Origin: Dendrolimus kikuchii
Lineage: Eukaryota; Arthropoda; Insecta; Lepidoptera; Lasiocampidae
Assembly: GCA_019925095.2 (NCBI GenBank)
Contig: JAHHIN020000030.1
Location: 8,454,501-8,518,500 of the forward strand
Direction: 5' to 3'
Length of the DNA: 64,000 nucleotides
The notes under the pieces are model-generated. The model had not been told where the DNA came from, did not search any database, and saw only the letters and a program-made list of their open reading frames with translations. This document shows positions 8,467-18,726 of this stretch, in pieces. Both the position numbers and the translations under genes were made by a program. Each line of letters opens with the position of its first letter. Within the stretch, counting starts at the first letter, position 1.

Positions 8467-10969
8467 CATTTTACCTTCACCCCGACACTCTCTTTCAGAC
8501 CAACTCTCTTTCTTACTTCGGTATTACGAACGCGGTCCGCGAGCGTCACTCCGCAGATTTTGCGCAGTGCTCGCATCTCGACCGCGTTTACTCTACTTTC
8601 ATGCTCTTTCTTCCATACCCAACTCTCGCATCCATACGTGAGCGTAGGTACCAGCACCGCGTTGTGTATGGCGAGCTGGGCCTTCTGGCTGAGGTTCTTA
8701 GCGCCTAGAAGTTTACCTAACGCTCCATTCACACTATTCCCCAAATTCACTCTTCTTTATATATCAGCGGTGTACCTTCCATCCCTGCTAAAAGCACAGC
8801 CAAGATATGCAAACTCATTCACTTGCTCTAGCATAACATCATCGACCATTATCCTTGCATTCGTTCTGGTTTCTTCTCTTTCAAACACCATAACCTTTGT
8901 TTTCTTCGCATTCAAATGTAAGCCTCTCGCCTGACAGTCATCTTTCATCATTGTGACTAGTGTTTGCAGTTCTGATGGCGATTCGGCCAAAAGCACGGCA
9001 TCATCCGCATAAAGCAAGGTGCTTACAGCTAGATCACTCATCCGCACCCCAACATCCATCAATCTTATTCTCTGGAGACAATCGTCCAGATATAGGATGA
9101 ACAGCAAAGCCGACAGCACGCAGCCCTGGCGGACGCCAATATTGACGTCAAACCAGGGCGACAGGCTGCCTTCCACTCGCACGCATGCCATACAGCCCTC
9201 GTAAGTGGACTGCACAGCACGCATCAATTGGCCATTAATCCCATATCCGGGCAATATGTCCCAGAGGTCCTTCCGCACAACCCTGTCAAATGCTTTCTCT
9301 AGATCCACAAAACCGCAGAAAACCTTCCGGCCCATAGCCAGCTGCTTCTCTACGATATTGCGGAGAGAGAAAACTTGATCCATACATCCCCTTCCATTTC
9401 TGAAACCACCTTGTGCATCCCACAGTAATCCATCGGATACAACTCTCATTCTCTTTTCAATAATCTTCGCATACACTTTAGATGCTGTGCTGATCAAACT
9501 GATGGCCCTGTAGCTGGCGCACTCCATACGTGACCCCTTGCCTTTATACAAGGGCACGATGACAGCGCGCCTCCAGTCCTTGGGAACCTTTCCCGTCCTC
9601 CAGCACAAATTGCATAAGGACAGGAAAGCGTCCCGGACGCAGGTTCCACCATATTTGATCATCTCAGCAGACACACTATCGATTCCTACTGCCTTTCCAT
9701 TTTTCAGACTTCTTATCGACCATTCGATCTCTTCCAAAGTGATCTCGGATGCCGACTCCTCGGAGTCGGTCACAGACTCAGTCGTGGTGCCAGCATCCGG
9801 GATATTATCATACATTTCTCTAAAATATTCACTCCATCGCGCTAATACCTCTTGTGGGTTAGCAAGAACGTCCCCTGCTTTAGATTTTATTCTTTCCATT
9901 CTGGAAGCTGACGAACAACCCCGAGACTTCTTAACCTCTCTCCAAAAGAGTTTGGTATTCGCCTCGAAGTTCTCCGTCAGCTTCTCTTCTTCTTTCAATT
10001 TTATTTTTTCACGCTTCTCTTTCACTAAAGCTTTGGTTTCATTCTTGCAGAGGCGATAAATTTCTTTCTTCATCTCTTTCATACTGTCATTCTGTTGCAA
10101 GGAAGCAACATAATCCAGCCAGGCTTTTCTCTTTCTCTCTACGCTGGATTTAACATCCGCGTCCCACCATTCATCACCTTTCGTTGTTATGTGCCTCTTC
10201 GCGCATCCACATGCTTCTTTGGCGCTTTCCACTATACTTTCTTTCATACTATCCCAGTCATTATCCACATCTAAGTCAGAGAAGTCCGCTTTTGCAAGCC
10301 TTTCTTCGACTAGGCGCGCATACATACTCCTTACACTAACATCTTCCAATTTTTCACACTTTATTCTTTCAAGCTCCCCGAAATTGGTACGCACTCGCCA
10401 GTGTCTCCACTTCTTGAAAAGGCCCACAAACCGGCTTATCACCAGGTAGTGGTCCGTTTCAAGAGTGGGGCCTCTGTAGGCTCTTGTATCCATTATTGTG
10501 TTTCGGAGGCGACTATCAATTAAAATCAGATCAATCATACTTTTCTGATCATTCATTCTCCATGTATACGTGTGAATATCCTTATGATGGAATAGGGTGT
10601 TCGACACAAGCAAGTTTCTTTCCATGCATACGTCTATGATTGGCCTACCAGCATCGTTCACTCTTTTGTCACCATAGGGTCCAAGGACAGCCTCAAGGCC
10701 GTCTCGTTTGGTCCCCACCCAGCCATTAAGATCACCACACATAATTAGTCTTTCGTTCCCTTCAGCCAGATCCAGAATTTCTCTCACAGACTCCCAAAAT
10801 TTCTCGAGTTCTTGGGGATCCGCTGAGCTTACGGGAGCATAAGCTGCGACCAGAAAAACTCGCGTGATCCCCAGTTTTAGGCGGACCCAGAGAAGTCTCG
10901 GGTTCACCAAACAATAAGCTTTTACTCCAGACACAAAGCGGGATGAGAGTAAGACGCCTACCCCCCCAC
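8467..10969 (-). pseudogene. RTE-type LINE ORF (endonuclease and reverse transcriptase)
   Basis: One minus-strand frame runs through the element. At the start lies an apurinic-type endonuclease domain: GDLNGWVG is the metal-binding region, DLILIDSRL follows, and TDHYLV carries the catalytic His. Then comes a reverse transcriptase with VPLYKGKG, GFRNGRGCMDQ, FVDLEKAFDRV, GVRQGCVLS and the catalytic LLYADDAVLL. The frame is broken only by one TAA at 8757-8759, where related sequence has a sense codon. The 5' end of the endonuclease is missing because the Copia element starts at 10970. The last part of the ORF and the TATG tail are missing at 8467. Pieces of the missing tail occur at 2.1, 7.6, 15.7 and 36.5 kb. 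It cannot move on its own. Confidence 0.88.
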
Positions 10970-11123
10970 TGTTGTAATATGTGTCATTGTCACCGTAATG
11001 AGTGACAGTTGTAATGTGTCAAATATCAATGTAATACCTACTCTGTGTCGAATAAACTCTCTGCTGCGTTGATCTCGTACCGTGTCGTTTCATTATAAAA
11101 GAATCCTGAATAATCCTAAAACA
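10970..11123 (+). repeat. Copia 5' LTR
   Basis: It starts TGTTGTAATATG. I place its end at CTAAAACA because the primer-binding site follows directly, giving 154 bases. It contains an AATAAA signal at about 11051. The first 121 bases are repeated at 15563-15683. Confidence 0.8.
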
Positions 11124-11136
11124 GGTTATGGGCCCA
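11124..11136 (+). promoter_or_regulatory. Copia primer-binding site
   Basis: GGTTATGGGCCCA directly follows the LTR. This type of sequence is the primer site complementary to the internal part of initiator-methionine tRNA used by Copia-type elements. Confidence 0.75.
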
Positions 11137-11357
11137 GGCACACAACTTTGTTACAGGATAAAGGATTGTTCAGAGAATACTGCCAGATATTTAGTTTCGT
11201 AAAATAAGTCTTTTTTTCGAAAATAAAAGTTAAAATACGGCGCGACAGTGTGCGGCCATATTTTTCTCAAGCAATACTTGTTCGGAGTGTTCGTACAAAT
11301 CGAATTAGAACAAGGAAGGATAACAATAAAAGGCAGGAAGGTATCGTAAGCAATACG

Positions 11358-14300
11358 ATGGATGCAAATCAAACAATTATAAAATTGGAGGGTGCGAGAA
11401 ACTGGAACATTTGGAAATTTCAAACAATGGTTATATTGCGAGGACAAAACCTCATGGGTATCGTCGATGGCACTTTTACAAAGCCAGACAAGGCGGAAGA
11501 ACAAGCTTCATGGCAATTGAAGGATGCAAAGGCTCAAACACAAATAGTTACAAGAATGACTGAGGAAGTGATGCTTCACATCATCACGTGCAATACATCA
11601 GCCGAAATGTGGCACAAATTAAGCAGCGTTTATGAGCAGAAGACTGAAACAAGTATACATATTGTTCAACAAAAGTTTTTTCAATATAAATATGTAAAAG
11701 ACATTGAAATGTCGGTATTTTTGTCTAAGATTCAAGAGTTAAGAAACCAACTTAAACAGATGGGAGAGGATATATCAGAAAAATTTGTAATCACAAAAGT
11801 ATTGATGTCTCTGCCCGATGACTACAGGCATTTTATATCTGCGTGGGAGTCAGCTCCAGAAAACAAGCAAACATATGATAATCTTGTCGCTCGCTTGTTG
11901 ATTGAAGAAGAACGATTGAAAGAGAAGCAAGATACTCCATCAACAGCATCTGCATTTATTGTGAAAAGCAATGCACAGAAAAAGAAGTACATGAAATGCT
12001 TTAAATGTAATAAACTAGGACATTATGCATCGGAATGCAGGAACAAACAGAATATTGTAAACATAAAAACAGACAAAAGATGTTTTTATTGTAACAAGTC
12101 GGGTCATTTTAAAAATGAATGTCGGTTCAGGAAAAACAAAGATAGTAATGCATTCATGGTACAACAGAATAATAATGAATATCTACAAAAATATAAGTGG
12201 CTAGTCGATACTGGTGCAAGTGCACATATGTGTTGTGAAAGGAACTTGTATACAACATTTTCACCGACAACACAGTCAGTAATTATTGGCAATGGAGACA
12301 CCATTAAAGTATTGGGATGTGGACAGATAAAATTAGAAGTATTCAATGGAAAAGACTGGATTGATACAACTATAAATAATGTTTTGTTTGTGCCAGAATT
12401 AAAAACAAACTTATTTTCTGTCAACTGTGCAATGGATACAGGTTATATAATGAAGACAGATGGTAACAAGTGCAAGTTTTACAAAGGAAAGGCACTACGT
12501 GCTATTGCAAATCGAGTTGGGAACATGTATATGATGAATGTTCGCTACAAAAGTGTATATGCAAATGTAACTCAAGTTAAGTCTACATTAGATGAATGGC
12601 ATCAAAAGATGGCTCATCAGAACATACAGTATGTGAAAACTGTGCTACAAAACAACAATATTGAAGTCAGCGAATATGTTAATGGCAACACTGATAATTC
12701 TTGTCATGGATGTTTAAAGGGAAAGATACATCGCTTACCTTTTAAAACCAGTAAATCAAATACAACAAGGATATGTGAAGTTATCCATGCTGATCTTTGT
12801 GGACCCATGGAAAATAATTCAATTGGGGGATCCAGATACTTTATGATACTGAAAGATGACTTTTCTAGTTATAGAACTGTGTACTTTTTAAAAAGCAAAG
12901 AAGAAACATGCAAGTATATACAACAATTTATAAATATGATTGAAAATAGTACAGGAAATAAAATATTAACTTTTAGAAGTGATAATGGCTTAGAATTTGT
13001 GAATAAAAGTTTACAAGAAATTTTTATAAATCGTGGTATAGTACACCAAACTTCAGTAACATACACACCAGAACAAAATGGAAAGGCTGAAAGAGAAAAT
13101 CGAACCTTAGTTGAGGCAGCGAGAGCAATGTTATATGCAAACAATTTACCAAAGAAATTGTGGGCTGAAGCCGTGAACACAGCGGCATATGTGTTGAATA
13201 GAACTGGAAGAACAAAACAAAATGGTGTTTCACCATATGAAATATGGACAGGAAAGAAATATGACATTAATAATTTGAAAATTTTTGGTACATCTGTATA
13301 TGTACACATACCAAAAGAAAAGAGAAGAAAGTGGGACTCAAAAGCCAAGAAAGGCATTTTTGTGGGCTATGGAGAGAATGTAAAAGGATACAGGATATGG
13401 TTTCCTATTGAAAATACAGTTGAAAACAAACGAGATATTATATTTCTTGACAAAGAAAGCAACATAAAACAAGATACAAGTGCCCCAAAAATAGATATTG
13501 AGGAACCAATTATACACACAAAAATGAGTCAGCAGTCGATATTGGAAGATAATTACAACCCTATTTCTTCAGAAGATGAAGGTAGCATTTATGAACCGTG
13601 TACAGACAGTGAAGTGAGTGAAAGTGAAGTGAATATAACTCCAGAACATTGTCAAAGACTTAAGAGGGCAAGAAAACCACCATCATTCTATAAGTGTCAA
13701 CTTGCTTTAGCGGAATGTAACAATATAGAACCTAAGACATACAAGGAGGCTATGGAAAGCAATAATGCTAAAGAATGGACAAAGGCCATAAACTGTGAGT
13801 TAAAAACATTAATTAATAATAATACTTGGGATATCTGTACTGAAAATGTAACTGATCCAATTATTAGTAGTAAATGGGTTTTTAAAATAAAATATCTTGA
13901 TAATAAATGTCACTATAAAGCTAGGCTAGTAGCCAGGGGTTTTGAACAACAAGAAAATATTGATTTTTCTGAAATTTATTCTCCAGTAGCAAAATTGTCA
14001 ACATTTAGGTTATTTATCTCAGTTGCTACAAAGTTAAAGGTACCTATTCACCAAATGGATGTGACAGGTGCATTCCTGTATGGGGAAATTAATGAGAATG
14101 TATATCTTAAATTACCTGAAGGGGCTTATTCTGATGGAAAACAAATAGTAAAATTAAACAAGTCTTTGTATGGTTTAAAAAAATCGCCTAAATACTGGAA
14201 TGAAAAGTTCAATTCTGTAATTTTAAATGCAGGTTTCAAAAGATCTGAAAGTGACTCATGTTTATATACTAAATGTAACAATGGTAAACAAATCTATGTT

Positions 14301-15263
14301 TTATTGTATGTAGATGACTTGTTAATATTTGGTTCTTGTTATAAAATGGTCAATGACCTTAAATTGATTTTACATAAAGAGTTTAGTATGAAAGATTTAG
14401 AATTTGCCTCAGAATTTCTTGGTATAAATATAAAACAAAACTTGAAAACTAATGTAACTGAATTGTGTCAGAAAAATTATCTTTTAAATGTTTTAAAAAG
14501 ATTTAATATGGAAGATTGTAAGCCAATGTCTACTCCAATGGATCAGAACTTTAATGTTTCTTTACTTGAATGTAATGATATACCTATAGATAAGGTCATA
14601 GAAAATAAATGTCAACAAATCCTAGGGTGTTTAATGTATGCCGCCTCCTGCACTAGGCCTGATCTCTGTGCAACCATTTCTATACTTAGTAGATACCAAA
14701 ATTGTGCATCTCATGTTTTGTTGAGTGCTCTTAAGAGAGTTTTAAGGTATATTAAACATACAATTGATTATAAGTTAATTTATACATATGATAAGGATGT
14801 GTTACAAGGTTACTGTGATGCAAACTGGGGAGGTGATCTAGTGGATAGAAAATCTACCACAGGCTATTGTTTCTTTTTCTCAAATTGTCTTATAACTTGG
14901 TGCTCTAAAAAGCAAAGTAGTGTTAGCCTGTCTTCAACAGAAGCTGAATATATAGCTGCCAGTATGGCTGTCAGCGAGGCATGCTGGCTTATCAATTTAT
15001 TGAAAGATTTTCAGATATGTAAAACAACACCTGTTTTGATATATTGTGACAATCAGTCAGCAATTAAAGTAGCAAATACAAATACAGTGAAACGATTAAA
15101 ACACATTGACATTCGCTATCACTTTATTAGGGAAAAGGTTCAGAATGGTACAATATGTTTACAGTATTTAAAAACTGAAGATCAAATAGCTGATATGTTT
15201 ACAAAATGGTTAAGAAAAGATATGTTAATGAAATTTTGTAAAATGTGTAGTCTCATCAGTTAA
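11358..15263 (+). CDS. Copia gag-pol polyprotein, open
   Basis: I take the ATG followed by DANQTIIKLEG as start (1301 residues), since that is where the gag homology begins. The frame is open further upstream to 11250. Gag fills the first 210 residues. Two CCHC knuckles follow (CFKCNKLGHYASEC near 214, CFYCNKSGHFKNEC near 241). The protease has WLVDTGASAH near 284. The integrase has a zinc-binding region starting HQKMAHQNI near 414, HADLCGPM, RSDNGLEFV and the Glu in QNGKAERENR. The reverse transcriptase has WVFKIKY, VTGAFLYGEI and YVDDLLIF near 984. RNase H has GYCDANWGG near 1154 and SLSSTEAEY. No stop or frameshift is present and all catalytic residues are in place. It could still be active, apart from its damaged 3' LTR. 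Confidence 0.95.
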   Translation: MDANQTIIKLEGARNWNIWKFQTMVILRGQNLMGIVDGTFTKPDKAEEQASWQLKDAKAQTQIVTRMTEEVMLHIITCNTSAEMWHKLSSVYEQKTETSIHIVQQKFFQYKYVKDIEMSVFLSKIQELRNQLKQMGEDISEKFVITKVLMSLPDDYRHFISAWESAPENKQTYDNLVARLLIEEERLKEKQDTPSTASAFIVKSNAQKKKYMKCFKCNKLGHYASECRNKQNIVNIKTDKRCFYCNKSGHFKNECRFRKNKDSNAFMVQQNNNEYLQKYKWLVDTGASAHMCCERNLYTTFSPTTQSVIIGNGDTIKVLGCGQIKLEVFNGKDWIDTTINNVLFVPELKTNLFSVNCAMDTGYIMKTDGNKCKFYKGKALRAIANRVGNMYMMNVRYKSVYANVTQVKSTLDEWHQKMAHQNIQYVKTVLQNNNIEVSEYVNGNTDNSCHGCLKGKIHRLPFKTSKSNTTRICEVIHADLCGPMENNSIGGSRYFMILKDDFSSYRTVYFLKSKEETCKYIQQFINMIENSTGNKILTFRSDNGLEFVNKSLQEIFINRGIVHQTSVTYTPEQNGKAERENRTLVEAARAMLYANNLPKKLWAEAVNTAAYVLNRTGRTKQNGVSPYEIWTGKKYDINNLKIFGTSVYVHIPKEKRRKWDSKAKKGIFVGYGENVKGYRIWFPIENTVENKRDIIFLDKESNIKQDTSAPKIDIEEPIIHTKMSQQSILEDNYNPISSEDEGSIYEPCTDSEVSESEVNITPEHCQRLKRARKPPSFYKCQLALAECNNIEPKTYKEAMESNNAKEWTKAINCELKTLINNNTWDICTENVTDPIISSKWVFKIKYLDNKCHYKARLVARGFEQQENIDFSEIYSPVAKLSTFRLFISVATKLKVPIHQMDVTGAFLYGEINENVYLKLPEGAYSDGKQIVKLNKSLYGLKKSPKYWNEKFNSVILNAGFKRSESDSCLYTKCNNGKQIYVLLYVDDLLIFGSCYKMVNDLKLILHKEFSMKDLEFASEFLGINIKQNLKTNVTELCQKNYLLNVLKRFNMEDCKPMSTPMDQNFNVSLLECNDIPIDKVIENKCQQILGCLMYAASCTRPDLCATISILSRYQNCASHVLLSALKRVLRYIKHTIDYKLIYTYDKDVLQGYCDANWGGDLVDRKSTTGYCFFFSNCLITWCSKKQSSVSLSSTEAEYIAASMAVSEACWLINLLKDFQICKTTPVLIYCDNQSAIKVANTNTVKRLKHIDIRYHFIREKVQNGTICLQYLKTEDQIADMFTKWLRKDMLMKFCKMCSLIS

Positions 15264-15553
15264 TTGTAGTTAAGTATAAAGTTTTTTTTATTTGTGTAAG
15301 TTTAGTTAATAATAAAGTAATTAAAGTATGTAGTATATAAGTGATAGCTGTATAGTCTTTTTTGTAATGAACAAAGTGATGTAAATTTTAATTTTTGGTT
15401 TGAAAAAGATATTTATAAAGAGGTTTCATAATACAAGTATTGTGTTTCTTTTGATTGCTTAAACATAGTTTTGTATAAGATGTAAATTAAGATTGTTTTT
15501 GTAATGTAAGTTTATTATAGTTTCTTTTTGGAAATTTATATGTGTATTACATT

Positions 15554-15562
15554 GAGGGTGGG
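15554..15562 (+). promoter_or_regulatory. Copia polypurine tract
   Basis: GAGGGTGGG immediately precedes the 3' LTR, where plus-strand DNA synthesis is primed. Confidence 0.8.
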
Positions 15563-15683
15563 TGTTGTAATATGTGTCATTGTCACCGTAATGAGTGACA
15601 GTTGTAATGTGTCAAATATCAATGTAATACCTACTCTGTGTCGAATAAACTCTCTGCTGCGTTGATCTCGTACCGTGTCGTTT
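15563..15683 (+). repeat. Copia 3' LTR, truncated
   Basis: It is identical to the first 121 bases of the 5' LTR and stops at GTCGTTT. The remaining 33 bases of the LTR are absent. An RTE fragment that itself contains GTTTAGTCATT begins here, so the junction shares a GTTT microhomology. Confidence 0.85.
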
Positions 15684-15761
15684 AGTCATTCTTTCATCAT
15701 GCATACTTTCCACATGCCCGAACCACCGGAGCATTCCTTTCCTTACCTTCACCCCGACACT
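15684..15761 (-). mobile_element. RTE-type LINE fragment at the Copia 3' junction
   Basis: The reverse complement encodes the WFGHVE-MHDERMT region of the RTE reverse-transcriptase tail. It ends at a 19-base block (starting TTACCTTCACCCC) that is also the first RTE sequence of the 8467-10969 copy. Confidence 0.75.
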
Positions 15762-15809
15762 TCAGTTTATCAGGATATTTATGTAATAAGTTTAGGTTTA
15801 TGTACACTG

Positions 15810-16130
15810 TCAGTTCAAAGGCAACGGACAGACATAATATTGACGCCTCTGAAATGTGGTGCTGGCGTGGGATGCTCGGCATTCCATGGACAGCTCGCTA
15901 AACAAATGCTTCCATACTGGAAGAGCTCGAGATTATGTCAGTATTTTTAACAAACTTCCCGAGTGCTTTAAATATCTATTCACAAATATATTCAAACAAA
16001 GATTACAGAAATGACAGTTGGATAAGTGGTTTTTCATTTCTCACATGAAACTGAAAGTACGCTTGGACTTGCCTAATCATAGAGATGAAAACAGCACTTT
16101 TCGTCCTTGGGTACCTGATTCTACCTGCTG
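15810..16130 (+). mobile_element. Degraded LINE fragments
   Basis: The plus strand reads ASEMWCWRGMLGIPWTAR, a stop, then TNASILEELEIM. This resembles the C-terminal region of an RTE-like reverse transcriptase. A second stretch reads FNKLPECFKYL and FKQRL, the style of CR1/L2 C-termini. Both are short, decayed and interrupted by stops. Confidence 0.4.
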
Positions 16131-16139
16131 TAAAAAATT

Positions 16140-16755
16140 TAGATTATTGTTATTTATTTAGGTTTACGGCTTGGCAGCTAGGCCTTTAAGCCAGATCATT
16201 ACAATATAGTTTTTTCATTTTCTTAAGACTATGTATAGCTCAGCTGAATTGTAGGTTATCAGCTAGTGCCATTCAACAGGGTTCTTGTGACAACTCAAAA
16301 GGCCACGTTTGACTTTACAGTTCACATTTCTGACAATACACATAATTATTACTCAAAAACTATCAATATCCTACAACTATTGTTAATTTTAGAGTAATTT
16401 TACACATTTTTAGAAAATAAAACTGCACAGCACGAGATCTCCTTTCAGTTCCCACCAAAAACTAAAAAAAATAGATATTTTTTTAAGTTTACGGCTTGGA
16501 AACTAGGCCTTTAAGCCAGGCGCAGTTGAATTGTAGGCTACAATCCACACCATTTAGCGGAGTTCCTGTGAAAACTCAAAATGCCACATTTGACTATACA
16601 GTTCACATATCTCACAAAAACACATAATTACTACTCAAAAACTATCAATATCCTACAACTATTGTTCAGTTTAGAGTAATTTTACACATTTTTAGAAAAT
16701 AAAACTGCAAAGCACAACATCCCGTTTCAGTTCCCGCCAAAAACTCCTAAAAAAT
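16140..16755 (+). repeat. Two tandem copies of an interspersed repeat
   Basis: Copy one (about 16148-16450) and copy two (about 16482-16750) share GTTTACGGCTTGG, AGGCCTTTAAGCCAG, TCAAAAACTATCAATATCC and the end CAGTTCCC(A/G)CCAAAAACT. They are separated by a short A-rich link. The same repeat occurs alone in opposite orientation at 860-1110. The class is unknown. Confidence 0.75.
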
Positions 16756-17586
16756 TTAGAAATCTGTGCGACACATAGATAATACGTGTGACTCATGTCC
16801 CAACTTTTTTTTTACGGACACTGTTAAATTGCGGCATAAATTGTAATAAAAAAATGACAACAATTTTGTAACATAATTTTATACTTATAAATTAATTTTC
16901 ACTAAATTATTATTTAGTTTACGTAAATTTGAGCTACATATTTAACATTTATACCTAGTTTTAAGAATGTAGCTTTTTATTTTTGGTGAACAATAAAGTG
17001 TTTTCATTCATTCATTCATATTTACTGATGATAATCAGTGACAAAAAAAATACAGGCTGGTAGAATGCAACAAAAAAAATTACTTGACGTTTTATATGTG
17101 ACGTACGTGATGACGTTTCATTGGATTTACCGCCTTATTTTATTAGAGAAGTAGTTGTTTGTTTAAGTAGTCAATTTTTATTTACTTTCCTCATATTCGG
17201 AATGAAAAGCAGAGTGTTAACCTCGGGTGAGAGTCCTATTTAGACACTCGAATTATTAGCGCCCCCGATACGCTCGTGCGCCAAAATATCTCGTGCCTAA
17301 ATATGTCACTTTCACCTCTCGTGTAATAATCTACTATTACTCTATAAACGAATTGTATGGATGTTTTTTGACAAAATTTCATATAATTGACATAAATGTA
17401 TTTTTTCTTTTGTTACTTTTGTAATAAGTATTTTTTTTTATAAACTTAAAGATTTGTACGCCTCATATGCCTCATGTAAGTCATGTATCCTTATGGCACC
17501 TCACATTTAAGTACCACGTCTTAAGCAAATAAATAATTTTGAAAAAGTCACAAATTAATGTAATTTTCTTAAAGTAAACAACTCAC
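16756..17586. other. AT-rich DNA with one imperfect palindrome
   Basis: No exon is seen. At 17222-17327 an imperfect palindrome (GGTGAGAGTCCTATTTAGAC against GTGCCTAAATATGTCACTTTCACCTCTC) of about 27-base arms looks like a minimal MITE. The rest is probably astacin-gene 3' intron or flank. Confidence 0.4.
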
Positions 17587-17720
17587 CTTGAATATAATTG
17601 TTCTGTGTCCATTTTTGCTGTAATCCCTCACACCAAAATGCATAACGCTGTTCACGTCATACGGTAGACTGCTCAAGTCATTTGGCAACTTCGGGTCTTT
17701 GGTGTACAGTTCTATATAAC
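17587..17720 (-). CDS. Astacin-like metalloprotease, third visible exon
   Basis: This is a 134-base exon on the minus strand between TTTCTATCAG (acceptor) and GTGAGTTG (donor). It encodes LPYDVNSVMHFG and YSKNGHRTI, which match the part of astacins (family M12A) that contains the Met-turn (S-V-M-H) and the following SKNG loop. The exon starts two bases into a codon, as required by the exon at 38280-38418. I infer it is the continuation of that gene across a roughly 20.6-kb intron filled with transposons. The downstream exon is not visible in this window. Confidence 0.75.
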
Positions 17721-18114
17721 CTGATAGAAAAGTAATAAAATAATCAATTATGGACAAAGGAAGTTAATTTTTCCACACTTTTCAGTATTACTCGAAAATT
17801 ATCAAACATATAGTATTGTAATTCACAAAAAGGAATTTAATGCAAATTTAAAAATCACATTTTTGTGAATCACTATATTTATTTTACAGTTTGTTTAAAT
17901 TGTTATTTAAGTGGGTTTTATTTTAGGTTTTAAACTATAATTTTATTCTATTTTTATGTTAATGTAGTATACTCAGGCCTTTTTTGGCACTTTTTTTTGG
18001 GGGTACGTTAATTCTCGAAAGTTGTAAGTCTATTATTTTTTGTTTGTAGCTCCACTCCAAAAAACCTATTAAAAAATCTTTTTTTTTTCTCTTTCAAGTA
18101 CGTGCACTACCGCC
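17721..18114. other. Unassigned AT-rich sequence
   Basis: I see no repeat or gene here, apart from T-rich tracts. On the inferred gene model it is intron of the astacin-like gene. Confidence 0.35.
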
Positions 18115-18310
18115 GGTTCTGCTGCAGCCGAACAGGAGGCCCTCAAGCGCCGCGAATATGCCGCCATTGGAAATGGTTACACATTTGCGTATTTCGCTCA
18201 AAGATTAAGCATTGCTATACAACGTGGCAACGCCGCCAGCCTTCTGGGAACGTTTCCGGTGAGTGACAGTGGTTTGGGACCAATAACTTATCTTTAGATA
18301 TTTTCCTCTT
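18115..18310 (+). mobile_element. LINE 3' end fragment (SLAIQRGN family)
   Basis: The plus strand reads [20 protein letters not shown] and then ends shortly. This is the same C-terminal block found at 300-700 (minus) and 36175-36480 (plus). The AT-rich 3' UTR continues to about 18.4 kb. Confidence 0.6.
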
Positions 18311-18399
18311 TTTTATTTAGTTTTAGTTTTTATATTGTATAGTCTGTAGTTTATATTTTAGTTTATAATTATTGTAGTTTTATTAGTATGTATATGATA

Positions 18400-18726
18400 A
18401 AAGCTCAATTGCGAACCTTGTGGCACATATGCCAAATTTCATTTTTTTGTAAAGGTTACCAAAATTGAGTTACGTGTTTTTACGACAGTTCTAGTACTTC
18501 CTTCTCATAGAAAAGGGGAGCTAAGGACGAAAGTCGAAATTAATAACACAGCTAGGATTTATCGCTTGGCCGACGACGAAAGAAAACAACTGTAACACGG
18601 TTAATAAAATTTATTTACTTTATACAATAAATATTTTATTGCCATCTTGACTTCATGATAAAAAACATTTATTTATACCACATTGTTTTGCTTCAACGTT
18701 GTACATACGTAATAATATAATAATAA
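18400..18726. other. Non-coding sequence, no feature recognised
   Basis: The sequence is AT-rich with no shared repeat within the window and no coding signal. Confidence 0.35.

Larger units (their letters stand above)
10970..15683 (+). mobile_element. Ty1/Copia LTR retrotransposon
   Basis: The order is LTR, primer-binding site, a single open gag-pol frame, a polypurine tract and a second LTR. The two LTRs are identical by eye over the 121 bases they share, which points to a recent insertion. The 3' LTR lacks its last 33 bases. No target duplication can be seen because the right flank is a rearranged junction with an RTE fragment rather than the continuation of the left flank. Confidence 0.93.

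Noticed and set aside
9538..10059. 173-residue plus-strand ORF
   Set aside because: Antisense of the RTE reverse-transcriptase ORF, without family resemblance.
10961..10969. Target duplication of the Copia element
   Set aside because: CCCCCCCAC at the left is not repeated at the right because the right junction is rearranged.
12869..13357. 162-residue minus-strand ORF
   Set aside because: Antisense of the Copia integrase.
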